Assembly (NCBI GenBank): GCA_023897205.1
Contig: JAHWDD010000005.1
Span: 2,108,001-2,172,000 of the forward strand
From: Exophiala sp. HKRS030
Lineage: Eukaryota > Ascomycota > Eurotiomycetes > Chaetothyriales > Herpotrichiellaceae
Direction: 5' to 3'
DNA length: 64,000 nucleotides
Every line of letters starts with the position of its first letter. The stretch's first letter is position 1. This document shows, one piece after another, positions 35,877 to 46,056 of the stretch. A program made the translations under genes and the position numbers. The notes beneath the pieces are model-generated. The model was given only the letters and a program-made list of their open reading frames with translations, was not told the DNA's origin and made no database searches.

Positions 35877-36029
35877 CTTGTAGCACTCTTTGAAAAGCGT
35901 GTCATCCTTAGTGCAGGGGCCATGCTAATCTGTTGGAAGTTAGTTATATGCCAGAAACACAATTCTCGCGCGAGACACGAACCTTCTCTGTATCGTTTCA
36001 AATTGACCAAATGTCCCGAAGGACGGCAC
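35877..36029 (-). ncRNA. U6: U6 spliceosomal snRNA interrupted by an mRNA-type intron
   Basis: Exon 1 is 36029-35983 (47 nt): GTGCCGTCCTTCGGGACATT opens it, with a C(UUCG)G-type 5' hairpin, then the A-box-like TTGGTCAATTTG and AAACGATACAGAGAAG, containing the catalytic ACAGAGA. Exon 2 is 35929-35877 (53 nt): ATTAGCATGGCCCCTGCACT (U4-pairing region), AAGGATGACACGC (internal stem-loop) and a 3' tail. The 53-nt intron (35982-35930) has donor GTTCGT, branch site AACTAAC and acceptor CAACAG. Joining the exons restores the universally conserved ACAGAGAAGATTAGCATGG exactly. A mature RNA of about 100 nt fits U6. The intron interrupts the sequence just after the catalytic hexamer, similar to the S. 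pombe U6 gene. No second U6 copy is seen in the window. Confidence 0.95.
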
Positions 36030-36040
36030 AATTTGCACCT

Positions 36041-36052
36041 CTTAAAAATATA
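36041..36052 (-). promoter_or_regulatory. TATA-like element of U6
   Basis: TATATTTTTAAG on the minus strand, 12-23 nt upstream of the assumed first base (36029). Usual spacing is nearer 30 nt, so the true 5' end may be a few bases further in (around 36023). Confidence 0.6.
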
Positions 36053-36447
36053 AGGATGGGATTTATTTCACGTGATCGACCCACAAATCACTCCCTAGCG
36101 CAACGCTAACTGTGTGTTAGGTTTCTCCATAGGACGGCGGGGCTTTCTTATGAAGGCTATTTGACTGCTGCTTTAAGATTCTTGAGGCGGGTGCAGCGCA
36201 GATCCAAAAGTTCAAGTGCACTATCAATGAAGTACGGAGTACCTCTAGATTCTTACTGTTGTTGACATATTTTCGACAAGTGTATTTCTCACCATTTGGA
36301 CAGCGGACCCGTGAATCTACCCCCAAAACCCTCCGAGACGTATCTAACGGCCCTTTTCTTGGTCAAGTCACAACTAGAATCTCGAGTATTCCAACACTGC
36401 AAATAAGTAGTACCCGTCCGAGAATCAGTCTTGAAACAAAATCCAAG
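36053..36447. other. Spacer between U6 and MAP1 promoters
   Basis: Contains CACGTG at about 36069-36074 and one TACGGAGTA (36233-36241). It presumably serves both the U6 gene (minus) and MAP1 (plus). No gene seen. Confidence 0.5.
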
Positions 36448-37873
36448 ATGGATCAAGCAGCGGCGCAACCTCGAAAATGTCCGGGACTGGATTGCGACAA
36501 CGATGCGTCGACGTTACAGTGCCCCAAGTGCAAGGAAATGGGAGTTGACAGTTTCTTCTGTTCACAAGAATGTTTTAAGCGGAGTTGGGTAGGCTGAACA
36601 TATCCCCCTCGGTCCTTCTTTGGTTGTTTCAACAAAACCAGAAGAAAGACTAGAAACATGAATGCCATGGAGAACGAGTGATGCTAACCAAAACGACGAA
36701 AAAAAACCAGGCCGAGCACAAAACGCTACACAAGAGTACGAATCCTCTGCGCAATTTCTTTGTCCCGAGTGTCGTTTCTAAAGTTGATCCAGAAAGCGGC
36801 CACTTTAATCCATTTCCCACATATCCCTTTACCGGCTCCCTGAGACCCGTTTATCCTCTGTCGCCGAAGCGAGAGATCCCAAGGTCGATACCGCACCCGG
36901 AGTGGTCACAGGATGGCATCCCGAGATATCCCTACGTGCGCAAGAACAACATTCAAGTCTTGGATGAAAAGGGCATCGCGGGGATGCGCAAGGTGTGCAG
37001 ACTGGCCAGAGAAGTGTTGGATATTGCTGCCGCCGCAGCCAAACCTGGCGTCACAACCGACCAGATCGACGAGATTGTTCACAATGCGTGCATAGAACGA
37101 AAGGTGAGCAAGCAACCAACGGGCAATGGCACACTGCGTCGGTGTGTGTGCGTTGTGTATACACTTGCTAAATCTGACCTGGTGAATAGTCATATCCTTC
37201 TCCTCTGAACTACAACCATTTCCCAAAGTCGGTCTGCACCTCGCCCAACGAAGTCATCTGCCACGGCATACCCGACCAGCGGGTCTTGCAGGACGGGGAC
37301 ATTCTGAACATCGACGTCACGCTCTACCACGAAGGGTACCACGGGGACCTGAACGAGACGTACTACATCGGAGACAAGGCCAGGGCGGACCCGGACAACG
37401 TGCGGCTCGTGGAGACGACGCGGGAGTGCCTGGAGAGGGCCATCGAGCACGTCAAGCCGGGGGTCAAGATCGCCGACTTTGGCGACATCATCGAGAAGCA
37501 CGCCAGATCCCGGCAGCTCAGCGTGGTCAAGACGTACTGCGGCCACGGCATCAACTCGCTGTTCCACTGCGCGCCCAACGTGCCGCACTACGGCAAGAAC
37601 AAGGCCGTCGGCAAGTGCAAGGCCGGCATGACCTTCACCATCGAGCCCATGATCTGCCTGGGCCAGCACAAGGACAAGACGTGGCCGGACGACTGGACCG
37701 CCGTCACCTCGGACGGCAGCCGCTCGGCGCAGTTCGAGCACACGATGCTGGTCACCGACGACGGCGTCGAGGTCCTGACGGCGCGGTTACCGACTTCCCC
37801 GGGCGGCGCCATACCCGTGCCTGCTTCTTCTGCGAACGGGACCACCGCCACGCACACGAATGGAGTCGCTTGA
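36448..37873 (+). CDS. MAP1: Methionine aminopeptidase 1
   Basis: Cytosolic, ribosome-associated metalloprotease that removes initiator Met. Exons: 36448-36588, 36711-37103, 37190-37873 (introns of 122 and 86 nt), giving 405 residues. An N-terminal MYND-like zinc finger ([20 protein letters not shown] followed by [13 protein letters not shown]) is the eukaryotic type-1 hallmark. The linker [16 protein letters not shown] leads to the pita-bread catalytic domain. Metal-ligand blocks are present: [58 protein letters not shown] and [10 protein letters not shown] short Ala/Pro/Thr tail closes the protein. Exon 3 is much richer in G/C at third positions than exons 1-2, an abrupt change inside one gene. 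Confidence 0.96.
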
Positions 37874-38453
37874 TACAAAAAAAAATAGCATGATGCCGTG
37901 GTTCTCCCGGAATAAATCAGTCGGCTGGAATGATCTCATCTTGACGGATAGAGGGCGAGTAGATATACCTTGGGAACCGAACTATACCTCTTCAGCAGCA
38001 CTTGCACTTGAAGCACATGTAAGGCGTGACATCAAAATCGATCTTCATTTATAACTTCCAGAAAATCTGACCATATTGCCACTTGTGACCTGGGATTTGA
38101 TGCGACTCAATTGACAGTAAACATTTTTGATACTTTGCAGAGACATCCATACATGTAAGTTCGTGTATATTATTTTTCTCTTTTTCAATCCTGTCCCGAA
38201 ACCCACCAACTCCATGCTACAAGATCTACCTATAACGTGACATCAAAGCACTACGTAGTGATATAGGACAAAATCAATTAGATACAAGGGAATGCCGATT
38301 CGGCCTCAGTGTTCAACTGCTGCAGGCAGGATTGCCCCACTCCCCCTCCCCCCCTTCGATGCTGATACGAGACATAAATGGGTGATCCCCAAAAAGAAAA
38401 AGAAAAGGGCCGTGGTACGCGGTGACAGATAAACCCACCTCGTCGTGCAAAAC
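37874..38453. other. Convergent spacer with a C-rich tract
   Basis: 3' flanks of MAP1 and the pepsin-fold gene. A C-rich run at 38335-38354 (runs of 4, 5 and 7) has quadruplex potential on the minus strand. No gene seen. Confidence 0.55.
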
Positions 38454-40144
38454 TCAAGGGTTATTCGCCGGCATCTCGACCGGCTCCATCTCCTGTCTTG
38501 AATACTCGGGAAGCGTGCTCACGGTGGCGGTATCACTCGGGTTCTGTACCATTTCCTTGGGCTTCAACGTCGTCGACCCGGCGGGCAACTCGACCTTCAT
38601 GGCGTCTTCGTGGGCCAACTCCACCGGAGGAGCGGCAGGTCCGGTTGCAGATGCAGTTGCAGGCGCGACGCTCGACTGAGGATCCAGCTCAGCCTTGCCC
38701 GACGGGTCTACGCCTGACGCACCCCCACCCGCGGCAGATGTAGCCTGCTGTGCTTGTCTTTGTTGTCTCCTGCGCCGCAAGAACCAGAAGGCGACCGCTC
38801 CGGCCACGAGCGCGACACCAGCGATGCACCCAATGACAATACCGGCAATGGCTCCTCCGCTCAGCGAACTGCCGCCCCCGCCGCCACCACCACCACTGCC
38901 CGAGGAACCGCCACCTGCATTGGCAAGTGCGGTCTCGTTGCAGATCGGTCGGATGTCGACGCCGTTCGGGTAACTGATCTGGTATGCGTCGGATCTATTT
39001 ACCGGGGCGAGCTGGAACGTGCCGTCGCCTCGATTGACCATGTAATTGGACTGGAAGACGCTGAAGCCGAGCCAGGGCACGCCAGAACTCAAGACTTTGG
39101 CGTTGGCCGTGCTTGTGAAGGTGAAGCTTTCGTTTTTGACCACCATCGAGCCTTGATCGTTGTACTTTCTTTGTTGGAGGAAGAGTTCGTAGAACGGGAC
39201 TTCGTATTTATATCCATCTCCGCCATCGTCCAGTGTTATTGTGAGATTGCCGTTCGGAGGGTCAGATGAGGGCCAGGAGAGCACATCGGTACCCTCGTTG
39301 ATATTTGCGTCGGTGATGTTGCCAAACTTATAAAAGACCTCCTCCGGCAAAGAGTTTGATCCAGATGCACTGTTGAGGATAGCGGTGAATGCCTGTGACG
39401 ACGACTTGAAAAGACTGACGGGTCCGTTGCCGGCGTCATATGTCATGTTTGTGACTTGCACAGTCATGTCGCCCAAATAGCCTGGATCCGAGGTGAAATT
39501 TGTGAACTTCGCGCCTTTAGCTATGCGGGCGTGATCGTAACCCCCGATGACTAGAAGACCGTCTCGTGGTTCCAGCAATGACACACTGCCGGCCCAGTAG
39601 CCCCATGCTCGCGATGGTGCAATATTCTGATCGGATAGAGTCGCAAGGAATGGCGAGTCTGGGGCAAGACCAATCACGCCCTGGGTAGCTACGCCATGGT
39701 TAGATCAGACAGCAAATACCTAAAGGTCGGGCTCTTACGATAATTTGGAGGTGTCATCGCTATTGGAAAGCCCGGCAGTAGACTATTGTCGGACAGCCGT
39801 ACGCTGTCCTGGAAATAAATAAACGAAGAATCCAGCCTTGCTTCCTCAAGCTCATCGTGACTCCCATTCCACTGTGCAAGCGTCATCATATTGTAGGTGC
39901 TGGACTTGTCCGTGTTGAAAGAGCCGCCATTCATACCATAGCAGGTGTAATTCGTCGCAGAGCTGCAACCTACCGAGTTCGAGACGAGCATGTTGTTGAG
40001 AATGGTATCGGGCCACAGGGCGAAAACCTGACTCGGGGACCCAATACCGGTCTGAATGCCTCTGGTTTGTGTGTAGCCATTGCTCGAGATTGAGACATTC
40101 GTGAGAGGGAGCAGGATGGGAGCCACGCCGTGGGCGCAGGTCAT
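38454..40144 (-). CDS. Pepsin-fold (A1-like) membrane protein, probably inactive
   Basis: Exons on the minus strand: 40144-39739 and 39688-38454 (50-nt intron, GTAAGA...GTAG, CTAAC branch), giving 546 residues. The first 400 or so residues follow the fungal aspartic-peptidase-like layout: TRGIQTGIGSPSQVFALWPDT near the start, QGVIGLAPDSPFL, WAGSVSLLEPRDGLLVIGGYD and a C-terminal YMVNRGDGTFQLAPVN. Many N-glycosylation sequons suggest a secreted ectodomain. A Gly/Ser linker, a transmembrane helix (AGIVIGCIAGVALVAGAVAFWFL), an RRRRQQR stop-transfer and a cytosolic Pro/Ala-rich tail follow. Both catalytic Asp motifs are degenerate (DTI for DTG; NSA for DSG), so catalysis is unlikely. No signal peptide is visible at this start; an upstream stop in frame suggests a missed first exon. 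It could be a surface sensor or structural protein. Confidence 0.75.
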
Positions 40145-41848
40145 GACGGCGCAGGTCCAAGCGTGCCCTCAAGCACACGCAGCCCTAGGCAATTGTGCCT
40201 GAGAGATAGAGGGCGGGTTTGCGGACGGGAAGGTTTGCGATCAAGGTTGCCTGTGTGGGAAATCTGTGTGGGAAAAGAACTGTGGTGGAACGGAATGGAA
40301 AGCATTGACAGTTGGGCGTGCGAGGAAGCAGGACGCCTGCAGATTTTCCTGGATCAAGAGACAAGCGCGAAGGTCAATACTGTACAGAGTCTCGTACGGA
40401 ATAGGGCTGCGATGCGGGCCATGTCCGTCTCTGTGATCTGCCAGGGCATCGAGGCACAGCTCGCACATCTACCCTGGATATGGCAATTGAGATCCCCAGT
40501 CCCCTTGAACGGGATGGATCAACATCATGATTGGTGGTTTCCGATGCGCTAATCTGCACGAAGTCCACTGAGGTCACCGCATCAGTCAAGGATCTGTTGT
40601 TGGAGTTCTTGGGTACTGCTACGCTGACCGCAGTTCGGCGTGATACGTCGGCCGTTCGCTTGGGTCGTGTCGAGGGTCCACAAGAGCATCAAAAGGCCCG
40701 AAGAGACCGAAATCAGGAGAAGCTGGGGAGTTTCTCAGGAAGCAACGAGATCACCAAGTGATGGTAGCGTGGTTGATCGTGTAGCCGAGACAATAGCCAG
40801 CAAGTGGGATTGCGGTCACACAACAACCTGATGCACCATGGGGGCGGGCGGTGCTACCCTCGTCAAGCCACGAAAAGCTGGCTGTGAGTGACAAGATGCT
40901 GATCATTGTTGATCCTGTATCCAGAGAATGCATGTGAACCATTCATGCTCGGTACAGCACAGAGGTGGCCCAGGAGCAAAGTGGGTGGCTCTGTCGATGG
41001 AGCGAAAGAAACGGGGAGTTGGAGGCCTTAAGTCTTGGAATATCCCAAAGAAGGCAAGCGCAGCCTGGTCGGCCACCAGCCTCGTTATGGCGTCAAGCAG
41101 GATTCCGTCTTTTTGCCTGTTGCCGTTAGAAATGCGAAGCTAACAAAAGAACTTCATCCACTCATTGATCCTTCTCACTCTCCTTCGACTCGTATTCCCC
41201 GTGTCAAGATCCCTCCCTACGGAGTGCTTATTCACACATGGCCCACTGATTTATTCCCGCCAATCTACAGTACTGATCATTTTCCGAATCCTGCCACATG
41301 CGGCGCCCTTTGTCTTCCAATCACACAGTCAGATACGGCGTACTCCGTAATTCGAGCGTTGTTAGGCCTTCCATGCATTCGATACTCTCGTACTATGGCA
41401 TACGCTCCGGACGGCGCTGTCAGAGCTTCTTGCTAACCCTTATTTCGAAACCCTTCGTCATGGTGCGTTGTATCTATACAAGGCCCCCAACAGCTAAAGG
41501 ACAAGGCTCCTCTAGACGCAGCAACTAGTTTGCAAGGAACAACCAGTCTCCTGGTATCGTTTCAACCTAAATGAGGCCTTCAGCCTCTTCATGTCCACTT
41601 TGAATCCCCTGGTGACGTTTTGTTTGTTACTAAACTCGTCTTTGATCGGCGAGAAGCGTGGCAGAGGCCTCCTTAACTATGGGCCCATGGTGTGGAACTA
41701 GAGACCGGGGCGTGTACGCAGTAGCTCAGCCCTGCAATGCTTCAGTTGATATCAACAAGTATATCTTCCATCGAGCTCTTCCTCGACAACCGTCCAGTCT
41801 TTCCTTTAACCCAAGAAATAGGACCAATAGATTCAATCGATATACGAC
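40145..41848. other. 1.7-kb divergent intergenic region
   Basis: No gene supported; the longest frame (41035-41436) lacks family features. Contains one TACTCCGTA (41341-41349) and a near match (41218). It may hide the signal-peptide exon of the pepsin-fold gene. Confidence 0.5.
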
Positions 41849-42900
41849 ATGCCTCTCGGAACTCGACTCGGTGTGACCCTTTCAATGGTCAATAATGTGG
41901 CCAGAGACTCGTCAAACGACGACGATGATCAATATTGGCTATACGATCCCTCTCGAAAGCTAGCTGATGTGGCAGCCGTCGTCTTTGCCGTCCTCGGCAT
42001 TGCTCATTTGATCCTTTTGATCATACGAAGATACTGGTTCTGTTTGCCCTATGCACTTGGAGCACTCCGTATGTTACCTGACCTATAGCACCCCCCCTTA
42101 ACATCTACTTTCTACCTCTGCTGACATTACGTTCCTCCGTAGTCGAGGTTGCGGGTTATGTCTTTCGAGACTTATCAGCTCGGCATCAAGACAAGCTCTG
42201 GCTCTACGCGGCCCAGCAAATCTTCATTCTCATCGCGCCCGCTCTGTTCGCGGCCGCCGTCTACATGACTCTTGGCCGCCTGATCCGAGCCACCGGATGC
42301 ACTCACCTGTCTCCCGTCCGGGTCACCTGGCTCACCAAGATCTTTGTCATCGGCGACGTCCTCTGCTTCTTCGTCCAGGCCATTGGCGCCAGCATCCTCA
42401 GCAACGCCAAGTCCGACGACAAAGACAAGCAGAATCTTGGCAAGGACGTCGCTCTAGGCGGTCTGATCCTCCAGGTCGTCATCTTTTTCTTCTTCATGTT
42501 CATCGCCGTCAAGTGGCATTTCCGCATGCACCGGCGCGTCAGTTCCAAACATGCCAAAGCACTCTCGAGCACGAGGTGGGAGTTGGGCCTGTGGATCTTG
42601 TACGTCGTGAGCGTCATCATTTCTGTCCGGAACATCGTCCGTGTCATCGAGTTCGCCGAAGGTGCCAAGGGGTACTTCTTCACCCACGAGTGGACCTTGT
42701 TCACCTTTGACGCCCTCCTCATGGCCCTGGTCTTGGTCCTCTGCTACAGTTGGTACTTTATTCTGGGTTCCTACAGGGACGGTGACATGATCCTGTCTCA
42801 AGAGGACGACTACGGTCCATCCGAGACCACCATGCCCCTTCAGCCCCCTCGACCCTACCATGGTTTCGACTACAGCAGACCTAACAATGGGTATGCCTGA
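41849..42900 (+). CDS. RTA1-like seven-transmembrane protein
   Basis: Lipid-translocating exporter/RTA1 family of fungal 7-TM proteins, linked to lipid flipping and resistance to toxic lipophilic compounds. Exons: 41849-42068 and 42143-42900 (74-nt intron starting GTATGT), giving 325 residues. Seven hydrophobic segments can be counted: VAAVVFAVLGIAHLILLII, FCLPYALGALLLEVAGYVF, AAQQIFILIAPALFAAAVY, IFVIGDVLCFFVQAIGASIL, ALGGLILQVVIFFFFMFIAV, ELGLWILYVVSVIISVRNI and FDALLMALVLVLCYSWYFI. Family signatures: IAPALFAAAVYMTLGR, FVIGDVLCFFVQAIGA and FRVIEF-like RNIVRVIEF...HEW. The tail is short and Pro/Tyr-rich. Confidence 0.92.
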
Positions 42901-43491
42901 GTGATGAACAGACGGCGTTTTCAGGGTTTGGTTTCGTTGGGGTATTGAAATGGAGTAAAGAATAAATGTGTGTAGATACATATTCCGGCAAGCGATGTTC
43001 TGGGATTTTGGTTGTCCTGGCGAAGGATGATCATCTGCGGAAAAATCAAGGGTCATGGGGCGTTTAGACATGCGTGATATTTTTGATCCCTGATTACGGA
43101 TAATTGAATGGGAAGTTTCAGTTCTACCAAGGTAACCAGTTGAATATGATTTTCTTGTCTTACATACCTCGTATCTACAGCCGCAACATTGCGTACGTGA
43201 CACTTCTTCTGATTGGGGGTTGCCACTGAATTCGCTTTGACAATTAATACATTTCAGGAGTGACAGCCTCGCCATTCGGAGGGGGAACTCAACGCTCGGA
43301 CCACCACGAAATCACATCTAGTTTGGGGCAAATCTACGATAACGACGAGTGCTCAAGGGAGTAAGACAAGAAAAAAGGTTTCATGGGTAAGTACTATCCA
43401 TGTTTTGGTTTTGATCAAAACTGAAGGTATAAGAATGTTGTAAGAGAATCAATTGATCAACAGGCGAAATCATCTTTCGCATCAACATCGA
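42901..43491. other. Convergent spacer, RTA1-like/NBS1
   Basis: 3' flanks of convergent genes. No gene supported. Confidence 0.6.
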
Positions 43492-46056
43492 TCAATCTTT
43501 TGCAGTTGTCCTGCCCTTGCGAGCCCTCGAACCGAACCGAAACTTCATATCGTCGCTGTCATCGTCCTCACTGTCGCGTACGACATTGACAGGGAGTGTC
43601 TTTTGTCGTTTCGGCCTGTTCGCGGCGGGGGCAGAAGACGCAGGTCTCTTTCCCTTGGCAAGCGACGATGACAAAGAGACACTCGCTTGCGTGGTATCAA
43701 CCCGACTTGTGGCTTGGCTCCTGTCGGAAGCACGAGTCCGTCTGGGAGCGTCAGGATTGATTTCGTGGTCGACAATCTCAGCAGCTTCTTGCTGCAAACG
43801 AAGTGTGGCAGGACTTGTCGGTTCGTTCCGATCATGCCGAACTCCGCCCGCGTCATCTTCATCCTCGTCGTCGTCCTCGTCCAAAACTATTCTGGTCCGA
43901 GACCTGCCACTGAGAGTGCCACTCGATTGTTGTGTCTGACTCTTGGACTTTTCTCTTCTCCTCTGCTCTCTCTCCCGTTCTCTCTCTTCGGTGGTCTTGG
44001 ACCAGTACTCCTCACCCAAGCCCTGAGTACCCATCTGAACTGGAACAACTGGTACGATGACCCTCGCAGCATGGCCTCTTCGTTGCACAGCTTCGCCCTT
44101 TCGACGAAACCCTTTGAAATTCTTCCGACCATTCCATTTCGGATCCCAACTTTCTGATTGAACACCATTGACCTTGCCAATATTCTTGGATCGCTCTCTC
44201 AAAGGCATGTTCATGATAACCACAGTAACGAGATTGGCGGGGGCGGCTTTGTCTTCGACGTCACCCATGGCTTCGAGATGTTCTTGCTCTTGTTGTGCGG
44301 CTTTCTCCCGTTCGTCTCGTTGGGCTTTGACCACCTCTAGAACATCAATGTCACGTTCTTTCTTGAGCTTCTTAGCAGCCTCTTGGCTTGTCCCTGAATA
44401 TCTTGTCCCGACTCGTCCAAGGCCGTGTGCTAATTTCTGTCTTTTGAAAGCAGCAGCCGCAGGGAGAAGGTCATCCATCTCTTCGTCAAATGCATCATCG
44501 TCATCGGGAGTCGGAGAACGATGACGCCTTTTCCTCTCCGATCGAGGCTCTTCCTTGATATCAGATGTCTCGACGTGGGTGGCAGGGCTCGGCATCGCTG
44601 CATCTGCCTCTGCCTCATCACCCTCATAATTAATGATTTCATCAGGATCAAAAGCATCATCAAAATACTTGAAACCACTCTTTTGTGTGAATCGAGGGCC
44701 TGAAAATGGCTTGGGAGCGCTTTCAGCCTTACTGCTCTCTTCAGACGGGACAACTGCCGGGGCTGTTTCGGCATTTTGAGCGGACTCGCCAGATACCAGC
44801 TCTCCCTCCTTCCCTAGGGCAGCGTTGCTCGAGGCCGTGGCAGGTCGTGACCTTCTGGAGGCAGATCTCTGGAGAGCGAAATCTTCCTGTGCTCCACTAG
44901 ACTGTCTTGTCACCACGGAGTTCGGAGGCGCCAATCTTCCATCATCTGTACTTTCGAAGGGAATGCTTTGTTGGAGCAGTCCAGCATCATTTGCAAGAAT
45001 GGCGTCTAGGAATTCGGACTGTTCAACAGCTCGCTGGTCCATCTTCATGGCTGTCTCGCGTACTAAGTCATTCATAAAATCTTGGATGTCCTCTTTCCCA
45101 GACCACCGGACCAATATAACCTTAGCTTCAGAGGGATGGTCGCTCTGTGCGTTCGCTTTCCGTCCAGCAGCATTGTGAACAAACTCGATAAGATCGTCCG
45201 AGGTGGTCTGGTCAATGACTGCTTTTAACAGAATCGCTTTGCCATGGCCACTCGTGATGACCGGCAACAAAGTGTCGAACTGTGTTTGATCTAGGAAGAC
45301 AAAGGTGTAACCTGCGAAGATTGTTGCTCGCGAGTGGTCTGGTTGATATGCTTCCGCTGGCCTGATGGTGGGCTCCTTTCCTGGTGGCGGGAGATAGTCC
45401 TTCGGATCTGGCCACGCTGTATCAAAGTCGCTTTCTAACGGAGACAAATTTTCTTCTTGACTGATATTTTGAGGTGTTGCAGCGTACTCCAGCGCATCGA
45501 TGTATGACTCTGTAACCACATGTTTTCCTGTGACCAAAGCCTGCAATCCTTTGGCAGTGTTCCGCTTGCTCGCTATCACGTACGTCGTATGCCCGGGAAG
45601 GAAATCGCTAGTGGCTTTGATATCGAGGTTTTGGACTTTGGCCTGCTTGGTCTTGAGGACTCCAGATTTGATCTCTTTCTTGAGTAAACTGAAAGTGAGG
45701 ACACACGGTTGCCATTTGATGATGATCTCCTGCGGGAAAGTGCCTGGTCGGACCGAATTCTCCTCCTGCTTCAACTCCTTGGACGTGCCTTTTATGGGTT
45801 GATCGCCGTTCACTGACGTGCCACTTTTCGAGCCCTGGTCAATGATCCTGATCTTTGTTCTTGCATGAAGATTACCGGCGTCTCCATCCGCGACATCGTC
45901 CACCTCTATGACAAAGTGTCTCCTCGAGACCGTCTTGTGATCGATGGCAAATAGCACCCCATCTTTGCGTACTCGGCCGAACAAATATTTCTGGCCAGGC
46001 TTCAACCACATGCGTTTGCCTTGAAGAAAGTCGCCATTCGACTCGAGGATCCACAT
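43492..46056 (-). CDS. NBS1: NBS1/nibrin-type subunit of the Mre11-Rad50 complex
   Basis: Regulatory subunit of the MRN complex in double-strand-break sensing and Tel1/ATM activation, nuclear. Single exon, 854 residues. An FHA domain sits at the N-terminus (MWILESNGDF; YLFGRVRKDGVLFAIDHKTVSRRH; SGTSVNG). A BRCT-like segment follows (LPGHTTYVIASKRNTAKGLQ, VTESYIDALEYA), then a second one (FAGYTFVFLDQTQFDTLLPV). A long disordered acidic/Ser-rich middle leads to a Mre11-binding-like stretch (WNGRKNFKGFRRKG). The C-terminus has an acidic patch followed by an aromatic pair (EDDDSDDMKFRFGSRARKG), matching the layout of the Tel1/ATM-binding motif. Divergent from the RPEL gene; convergent with the RTA1-like gene. 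Confidence 0.92.
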   Translation of the reverse strand: MWILESNGDFLQGKRMWLKPGQKYLFGRVRKDGVLFAIDHKTVSRRHFVIEVDDVADGDAGNLHARTKIRIIDQGSKSGTSVNGDQPIKGTSKELKQEENSVRPGTFPQEIIIKWQPCVLTFSLLKKEIKSGVLKTKQAKVQNLDIKATSDFLPGHTTYVIASKRNTAKGLQALVTGKHVVTESYIDALEYAATPQNISQEENLSPLESDFDTAWPDPKDYLPPPGKEPTIRPAEAYQPDHSRATIFAGYTFVFLDQTQFDTLLPVITSGHGKAILLKAVIDQTTSDDLIEFVHNAAGRKANAQSDHPSEAKVILVRWSGKEDIQDFMNDLVRETAMKMDQRAVEQSEFLDAILANDAGLLQQSIPFESTDDGRLAPPNSVVTRQSSGAQEDFALQRSASRRSRPATASSNAALGKEGELVSGESAQNAETAPAVVPSEESSKAESAPKPFSGPRFTQKSGFKYFDDAFDPDEIINYEGDEAEADAAMPSPATHVETSDIKEEPRSERKRRHRSPTPDDDDAFDEEMDDLLPAAAAFKRQKLAHGLGRVGTRYSGTSQEAAKKLKKERDIDVLEVVKAQRDEREKAAQQEQEHLEAMGDVEDKAAPANLVTVVIMNMPLRERSKNIGKVNGVQSESWDPKWNGRKNFKGFRRKGEAVQRRGHAARVIVPVVPVQMGTQGLGEEYWSKTTEEREREREQRRREKSKSQTQQSSGTLSGRSRTRIVLDEDDDEDEDDAGGVRHDRNEPTSPATLRLQQEAAEIVDHEINPDAPRRTRASDRSQATSRVDTTQASVSLSSSLAKGKRPASSAPAANRPKRQKTLPVNVVRDSEDDDSDDMKFRFGSRARKGRTTAKD

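Noticed and set aside
42454..43275. 273-codon minus-strand frame overlapping the RTA1-like gene
   Set aside because: Antisense shadow plus 3' flank; no domain.
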